Position numbers and translations under genes: made by a program. Shown here one piece after another: positions 58,270 to 64,000 of a stretch of DNA of 64,000 nt. Position 1 is the first letter of the stretch; every line of letters begins with the position of its first letter. Source of the stretch: Xanthostigma xanthostigma. Lineage: Eukaryota > Arthropoda > Insecta > Raphidioptera > Raphidiidae. The stretch spans positions 9,548,001 to 9,612,000 of the forward strand of contig OY754468.1 in the NCBI GenBank assembly GCA_963575645.1. Direction: 5' to 3'. The notes under the pieces were generated by a model that saw only the letters and a program-made list of their open reading frames with translations, searched no databases and was not told the origin of the DNA.

Positions 58270-58912
58270 ATATTACGGTCTGTCCCGATTTCACCCGGGT
58301 GCGATAGATATAATTCTGCAAAATGTATTTCATTTGCGGCCCGGCGTCTGAACTAATAGCTTTGAGCAAATTCTACCACATTTACTTCTGACCTAATAGC
58401 TTTGAGCGAATTCTATCATATTATATCGCTACTTTGTACTAAAACAGTTTTTTGTTTGCTTCTGAACTAATAGCTTTGAGTAAATTCTATGAGATGTCGC
58501 TAAATGTTACTAAAACAGCTTTTTTTTGAGGAAACATCGTGATTTTGTACAACATATTTAATAAAAACCATCCTATGCGTGAGTTGGGTCAAGCAAAACA
58601 CATTTACAAAATTTCATTAAAATCGGTTCAGTGGTTTCAGAGATTAGCGCGGACGAACATCGTGACACGAATTTTTATTAAAGATTATAAAGAGTAAACT
58701 TTATTAAAGATGTTGCTACATGCTACTAAAACAGTTTCTTTTTGAGAAAACACCGTAATTTTGTACAAAATATTTAATGAAAACCATCCTATGCGTAAGG
58801 TGGGTCAGGCAAGACACATTTACAAAATTTCATTAAAATCGGTTCAGTGGTTTCGGAGATTAGCGCGGACGAACATCGTGATACGAGTTTTTTTATTAAA
58901 GATTATAAAGAG
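58270..58912 (-). mobile_element. Two adjacent Helitron-like family C copies
   Basis: On the minus strand each begins near AATCTTTAATAAAA(A)TTCG/ACTCG and GTCCGCGCTAATCTC, GAAACCACTGAACCGATTTT; the first ends CACCCGGGTGAAATCGGGAC near 58275. The second (about 58695-58912) is partial. A unit with GAACTAATAGCTTTGAG is repeated internally several times. Confidence 0.55.
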
Positions 58913-59402
58913 AGAGTGCGAATTTTGTGAGTATGTGTGTATGCCTCATGACGCGCAGTACAAGAATATCAAACTTTCGGCCCTTGTGGTGTAATATACT
59001 ATTTCAAATGATTGTGTTTGAAAAAGTCCACAAAAATAATATGTTGTTTTTGTTTCTGTCTTTTCATTAAGCTTACAGCGAAATATCCAGAAGGGGGCGT
59101 ATGGCTCATTACCATGCGTGGTTATTAATTACAACCATTTACCAGTCAACCGCGCTCTGATGAATAAACAGTCGTGCATCGCGATCTGTACAGCGCATGC
59201 GTGCGTATCTCCGCTTTTGTTATAAAGGCATTATAACAAATAATAAAATAATGTGATTGTTTATTTGTGTTTGTATGCTGTGGTCATTTAAAAGGGATTT
59301 AATTTGCAATTTAAAACAAGCATAAAACAATAGTTCCGTTTTTTCAATGTAGTTTGAACTGATTCGTCGCTTAGCTGTGAAAGAAAATTATTACTTATAT
59401 AG

Positions 59403-59918
59403 ACCAAGATCCCAGACCCGCCAGACCTACGTTATTGCTAAGATTTTATCAGTAAATGTACAATATTTAGTTAAAAACGTTTGCCAATTTACTAGCTTGA
59501 AAGCGGGGCCCTTTTAGAGATAACAGGGACATAAAACAAGTGCTTACCTACGTACGCAATGGTATTATGCATATGAGTTCGAGTGAGAGCATTATAGATG
59601 AGTTTTTTTTGACAGCTGCATGAGATGTAGGTTGTTTATGTGTTTCCATTAAGTTTTTCTCTCTTAAACTCATGGACTACTCATAGAGCTGTCAAAAAAA
59701 TCCTCTAATGCTCTCACTCGCACTCATATGCACGCATAATACCATTGCGTATGTAGGTAAGCACGTGTTTTATGTACCTTAAAAACCTGTTATCTTTAAA
59801 AGGGCCCCGCTTTCAAGCTAGCAAATTGGCATACGTTTTTAATTAAATATTGTACATTTACTGATAAAATATTAGCAGTGCTGAAATGACGTAGGTCTGG
59901 CGGGTCTGGGATCTTGGT
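59403..59918. mobile_element. Large foldback MITE, ~230-bp arms
   Basis: ACCAAGATCCCAGACCCGCC at the left pairs with GGCGGGTCTGGGATCTTGGT at the right, and complementarity continues through AAGCGGGGCCCTTTTAGAGA / TCTTTAAAAGGGCCCCGCTT and GAGTGAGAGCATTA / TAATGCTCTCACTC to a ~80-bp loop. The arms differ by scattered substitutions and small indels. No coding. Confidence 0.88.
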
Positions 59919-60234
59919 TTATTAAGGTAGTTCACTCGCGACAATCGTAGACAAAAGTATAAGGTAATAGTAAGATATTCCCCGTGCATTTTTGTAAGAT
60001 ACTGTACCCAACACATCTAAACTTTAATATACAGATACTATATAAATACAATTTATTGCAAGTATGTATAGTGTATACAATACAAATATTTTTATTGTAA
60101 AAATCTAGTTTTAATCGAAAATATGCTGACAGGACCCGAATTCCGCTTTTCTTTGGTTTTGTTTTGTGATTTTTTTCCTAAACTAGAAGATTAATTTTTC
60201 TAAGTTAATTCACTTTCAAATTATAATTCATATA

Positions 60235-60753
60235 CAGTATGTAAACACGTAAGGTGCACATAGGGAAATTAACATTGGGGAAAAATGACTGGATCAGAGT
60301 GAGCCTTGAAATCTTGTTTTTCAATTTAACAGATAATATTCTTTTGCAAATTGAATGTGTATACTACCGAATAAAATATTCAAATGATTACAACATTATC
60401 GGACTTTTTTTATTAATGGGACATTAAATTCCCAAAATTACTTAAATATGGTGCGAGATCAAATATCTCCGCCTATTCGTGTTGAACCTAAAGACATTGG
60501 GTCACTGATTTACCAACGCGCATACGTCATACCAGTCAGACAATTTTTGAATGAAATGTTTCCAAACAGATGGAGTTGTTTTTTTGTTTTATTTTTGTAC
60601 AAAAAAATTAAAATAATGATTTATAAGAGCTTTTCATTATCAAAAAAGCCAAGTAAAATAAAAATAAATCAAAATAAAATAGAAATTCTCAAGATCCAAG
60701 TATTTTTTCCCAATGCTAATTTCCCTGTGTGCACCTTACGCGTTTACATACTG
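60235..60753. mobile_element. Tc1/mariner-type element, internally deleted
   Basis: The ends CAGTATGTAAACACGTAAGG and CCTTACGCGTTTACATACTG are flanked by TA and extend ~50 bp inward. The centre keeps a short transposase remnant (60517-60573). Confidence 0.85.
60517..60573 (+). pseudogene. Transposase remnant (mariner-like)
   Basis: RAYVIPVRQFLNEMFPNRW matches the segment between the second and third catalytic Asp of the transposase family at 18983-19459, which has the corresponding SKREFLNYSFINSWIGR. The reading frame continues into unrelated sequence on both sides, so only ~19 residues survive. No start, catalytic Asp or tail is kept. Confidence 0.7.
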
Positions 60754-61149
60754 TATACTCATCGAAAATGCATATATAAAAAAAATTTCAAATCTATTAG
60801 ATATGTGAAAAGGAAGCAAAATTGACTTCCAAGTTTAGGCTTGAAGTGGCTGACAAACAATTATGAAATTTAATGAAAGTTCGTAATTGAAACAGACACT
60901 TGAATAATTTCTTCGTGTTTTAATTACTCAAAGACTTTCCCAATATTTTTCCGTCATCAAAAGTACAACAAACTTAATATTGTTAAGTTTCTGTTAAGTT
61001 TGTTGTACTTCTAATGGAATCTTTCGAAACGCTCGTAAAATAAACAAAATAATAACACAAGTAAAATTAACACATTAGGTAAATAAAAAATTTTAATGAT
61101 TTTTATTTTCCACAATTTTAGATATACCTAGCCTTATAGAAAATATATA

Positions 61150-61704
61150 CAGGGTGTATCACAGAAAACCGAACATAGGGAAAACTCCATTGTGCAAATT
61201 AGTTAGGATCAACAATTACTTTGGCCACATAGGAGAATGAGTGCCATAGTAACGCTGACTAATCATTTTTAATTTAATAACAATAATAGCTAATAATGAA
61301 TAATTATAAAAATCAGTTAATATAAATTCTTCAGTATAAAATGCATTATTTTTATTAATGAAACATTTTTTTTATTTAGAAAACGTTTTTTAATTAATAA
61401 TTGAACCAAAGAAACAGTTAAAATAAAAAATTAAAGTAAATGTTCAAATAAACCTCCATTTTGAATTAAACAGTGGCTTAATCGGTTATAAAAACTTTGT
61501 CTCAATTTGTCTAACATTACAGGAGTTACATTGAAACATATTTCGGCGATTTTGTCTTTATAACTTCATCCAGATTGTACCACCATCTCGAGTAGATTTC
61601 ATTATGTAAACCATGGTAACGACCTCTGAATAGAGGGCAAAGCAATCTCTGATATTTTGTACTGTGTACTTTTTTCTATGTACAGTTTTCTGTGATACAC
61701 CCTG
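61150..61704. mobile_element. Tc1/mariner-type element, internally deleted
   Basis: The ends CAGGGTGTATCACAGAAAAC and GTTTTCTGTGATACACCCTG are flanked by TA. The minus strand keeps the transposase C-terminus (61435-61561). The CAGGGTGT start is shared with the element at 18449. Confidence 0.88.
61435..61561 (-). pseudogene. Transposase C-terminal tail remnant (mariner-like)
   Basis: The minus strand reads KDKIAEICFNVTPVMLDKLR followed by FYNRLSHCLIQNGGLFEHL. This parallels the end of the 18983-19459 protein (RNRCRACIRCGGAQFEQIL) with the conserved GG-x-x-FE-x-L. Sequence upstream of this tail does not continue as transposase. Confidence 0.82.
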
Positions 61705-62007
61705 TATATTTGTTCCCACTAGTACAAAAAAAATAAACTAAAATAAAATGCAGTAACATACTCGCTGCCTAAGGTTTGGAAGTATATCATCGTGTACATT
61801 CAAAATAATTAAATACATAAAAAAAATATCTTTAAAAATTACATACATAAAGTAATCGGTGTGAAATATTACAGTTTTACAGGCTTATTTTCAAAAATAC
61901 CACTGTAATTATGATGCATTTGTCACTAATTTTCGATTTATCGAGACACTTACTTTGGAAACGTGGCAACAGTTCACTCATATATAATATGAACATTTTT
62001 ATGACAT

Positions 62008-62444
62008 TATCGGTCCGTCCCGGTGTTTCAACCGGGTGTGATAGATATAATTCTGCACGGGCGTCTGAACTAATAGCTTTGAGCAAATTCTACCAGATTT
62101 ACTTCTGAACTAATAGCTTTGAGCAAATTCTACCAGATTTGCTTCTGAACTAATAGCTTTGAGCGAATTATATCAGGTGTCGCTACTTGGTACTAAAACA
62201 GTTTTTTTTGTTTGCTTCTGAACTAATAGCGTTGAGTAAATTTTATCAGATGTCGTTATATGTTACTAAAACAGTTTTTTTGAGAAAACACCGTAATTTT
62301 GTATAAATTATTTAATTAAAAGTATCCTAAGCGTAAGTTGGACCGAACAAGACATATTTACAACATTTCATTAAAATCTGTTCAGTGGTTTCGGAGATTA
62401 GCGCGGCCAAAATTGTTACACGAGAATTTTATATATATAGATTA
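62008..62444 (-). mobile_element. Helitron-like repeat (family C), complete or nearly so
   Basis: On the minus strand it begins TCTATATATATAAAATTCTC, continues CCGCGCTAATCTCCGAAACC and ends with the CCCGGT-rich hairpin region near 62010-62036. Three internal direct repeats of TCTGAACTAATAGCTTTGAG are visible at 62067-62165. Confidence 0.6.
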
Positions 62445-62926
62445 TTTCTGCCCCCTTTTCAGGACTAATTAAAGAAATTAATAGATTTAATTTCAACTAT
62501 ACTTGAGCTACTAATATGTGTCTATGTACTGGTGTGTAACAAACTGTACCGGGGTATGGCGATATTTTCGATCTACGGCAAGGAACAATTTTTTTGTCTA
62601 CGATTGTATCTCCCAAACATCCTTAACAGAATCACTTCTGAATCATCGGTGGTTGACCCCAACACAATATTACAGGAAGCATTTTATTTTATTGACACTA
62701 TTGATACCTTGATATTAATAGAGAAGGGATCGTGGGAAATATATTGAAGGTCTGTATTCATTATAAGTGGCAGAACAGGCCCAGAGATGTTAGCTGGGTA
62801 CTCTGCCCTCGGCCAACAGAGTGAAATGAAAATGAAAAATGGGAATTTTATATTCGTGAAACGTCTTTACGGACGATAGACTGTACAATGAATTCAGTAT
62901 TTTTAATTTTTTCTTTTCTTTTCCAG

Positions 62927-62964
62927 GTGAGTTCTGCCTTCCATATTGTCTATTTGACGAAAAC
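62927..62964 (+). CDS. Candidate internal exon (38 bp) of an unidentified host gene
   Basis: This 38-base segment follows TTTTTTCTTTTCTTTTCCAG, a very strong acceptor, and is followed by GTAAGT, a consensus donor. Its first two bases complete the codon left open by the 16787-16829 candidate, giving Gly, then EFCLPYCLFDEN to the donor (phase 0 at the end). Together with the first candidate this makes 81 bases, 27 codons, no stop; the alternative joined frames contain stops. I do not recognise the peptide. Nearby sequence (62500-62900) is not obviously transposon-derived. Confidence 0.55.
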
Positions 62965-63117
62965 GTAAGTTTTTACTCCTTTAAACTTATATATAATAAT
63001 ATATTTACTTTAAAATACAGACAAAATAAAATATAGTATATTATTAGAACAAAAAACTATTAAAACTTCTTCGAAACTTCAGATATGAAAGAAATATAAT
63101 ATAATAACCATAAAAAT

Positions 63118-63496
63118 AATGCGTTTAACGTCATAACAGACGCCATTCGCACCATTACTATTTTCCACTAACTTCCCGTTATTTCCTATATTTTTTCAAC
63201 TTCAACTAATTAAGAACAATGGGCGAATGAAGGAATTTAAGAGCATTAGGATAAGGTAGACAAATTTTGAGCATAAGAGTTTGACTTGGCCTTGAATAAG
63301 GAACCATCTCTATATTTATCTGGAATTTTTGAGGAAAACCATTGAAAACCTCAACAAGATGGCTGGTACATTAATTACCGTTTCTCGTCGAAATTCAGTA
63401 GGAAAAAGTCCCCAGTCATATTTACCCCCGCCGGGATGCGAACTCGGCACCTCCCGAATGCGAGTCTAGTGCTCTCACCACACGCTACACTGCTTG
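63118..63496 (-). mobile_element. SINE, near full length
   Basis: The minus strand reads CAAGCAGTGTAGCGTGTGGT through an intact B-box region (GAGTTCGCATCCC) to CGTTAAACGC at 63121. It has small indels relative to 12699-13126. Confidence 0.88.
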
Positions 63497-63509
63497 ATGA
63501 AAGTAATTT

Positions 63510-64000
63510 ATACAAATATATAAAGCTGAAGAGTTTGTTTGTTTGTTTGAACGCGCTAATCTCAGAAACTACCTACTGGTTCCAATTGAAATTTTTTTTT
63601 TGTTGAATAGACCATTTATCGAGGAAGGCTATCGGCTATATAATATTACGCTACGACCAATTGGAGCGGACAAATATTATCAGGTGAAATGCCTTAACTA
63701 AATATTGCAATATTAGCGTGCCAAGTATACAATTACGGATAACTCAATCGGTAGAGCGTAAGACTCTTAATTCCAGGGTTTAGGGTTCAAGCCCCACGTC
63801 GGCAACTATATTTTTATTTTTTTTTTTTATTTTCTACATTGCTTTTTTCTAAGGCTTACATTTCAATTTTGTACAATTTTATAACGACTAATTAAAATTA
63901 AATAAATCTAATTAATAGCTCATTTGAAAACTGTTACAGCTATATAAAAATAATTTTCCTACAGTGTTTTCAATTAAATATTTATTATATTAAAAGAAAT
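63510..64000 (+). mobile_element. Helitron family A, cut by the window end
   Basis: It starts near ACAAATATATAAAGCTGAAG and GTTTGAACGCGCTAATCTCA and carries the tRNA-Lys-like segment at 63734-63806. The distal sequence (AAGGCTTACATTTCAA, TAATAGCTCATTTGAAAACT) matches the copy at 4329-5080. The CTAG end lies beyond 64000. Confidence 0.72.
63734..63806 (+). pseudogene. tRNA-Lys-like sequence inside a Helitron
   Basis: AACTCAATCGGTAGAGCGTA, then AGACTCTTAATTCCAG with a CTT anticodon loop, then GGTTCAAGCCCC. The 5' acceptor strand is degraded (TTACGGA for GCCCGGC), so it is unlikely to make a working tRNA, though the A and B boxes remain. Confidence 0.7.

Overview
This window looks like nuclear DNA of an arthropod, most likely an insect. 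It is AT-rich, has no long cellular open reading frame on either strand, and is packed with decayed transposable elements of types common in insects: tRNA-derived SINEs, Helitrons, hAT and Tc1/mariner-type elements, foldback MITEs and non-LTR retrotransposon tails. I could not fix the order or species. Nothing prokaryotic (operons, ribosome binding sites, CRISPR) is present.

The only candidate host-gene material is two very small exon-like segments on the + strand, at 16787-16829 and 62927-62964. Each is bounded by a pyrimidine-rich AG acceptor and a GTGAGT or GTAAGT donor. Their phases match: only one frame stays open across both, giving 27 codons with no stop. If they are real, most of the window is a single ~46 kb intron filled with transposons. 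I do not recognise the protein.

Layout. 0-5 kb: a Ginger-like long-TIR element with an integrase-type N-terminal remnant, a hAT element with an exact 8-bp target duplication, and Helitrons (one carrying a tRNA-Lys-like segment). 5-13 kb: retrotransposon C-terminal pseudogenes, large foldbacks and a full-length SINE. 13-24 kb: Helitrons, a 26-bp minisatellite, hairpin-bearing Penelope-like fragments, and a Tc1/mariner-like element with ~550-bp inverted arms around the 3' part of a transposase gene. 24-37 kb: long stretches without recognisable features, several foldbacks and a triply nested element. 37-45 kb: four hAT-type elements with exact 8-bp target duplications, one holding a dead retrotransposon with a ~210-bp ATT tract. 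45-51.3 kb: a repeat block containing a 120-bp satellite (~31 copies) and next to it a 122-bp array. 51-64 kb: more retrotransposon, SINE and Helitron fragments, a 114-bp minisatellite, a ~516-bp foldback and two internally deleted relatives of the mariner-like element.

No element here looks autonomous. Every transposase or reverse-transcriptase remnant is truncated, frameshifted or stop-interrupted. The points most worth following are the paired micro-exons, the satellite with a higher-order period and dense TGACGTCA and ATGGCGG motifs, the recurring CTGAAGA-hairpin-GAAA motif often arranged head to head, and Helitrons carrying tRNA-Lys-like sequence.
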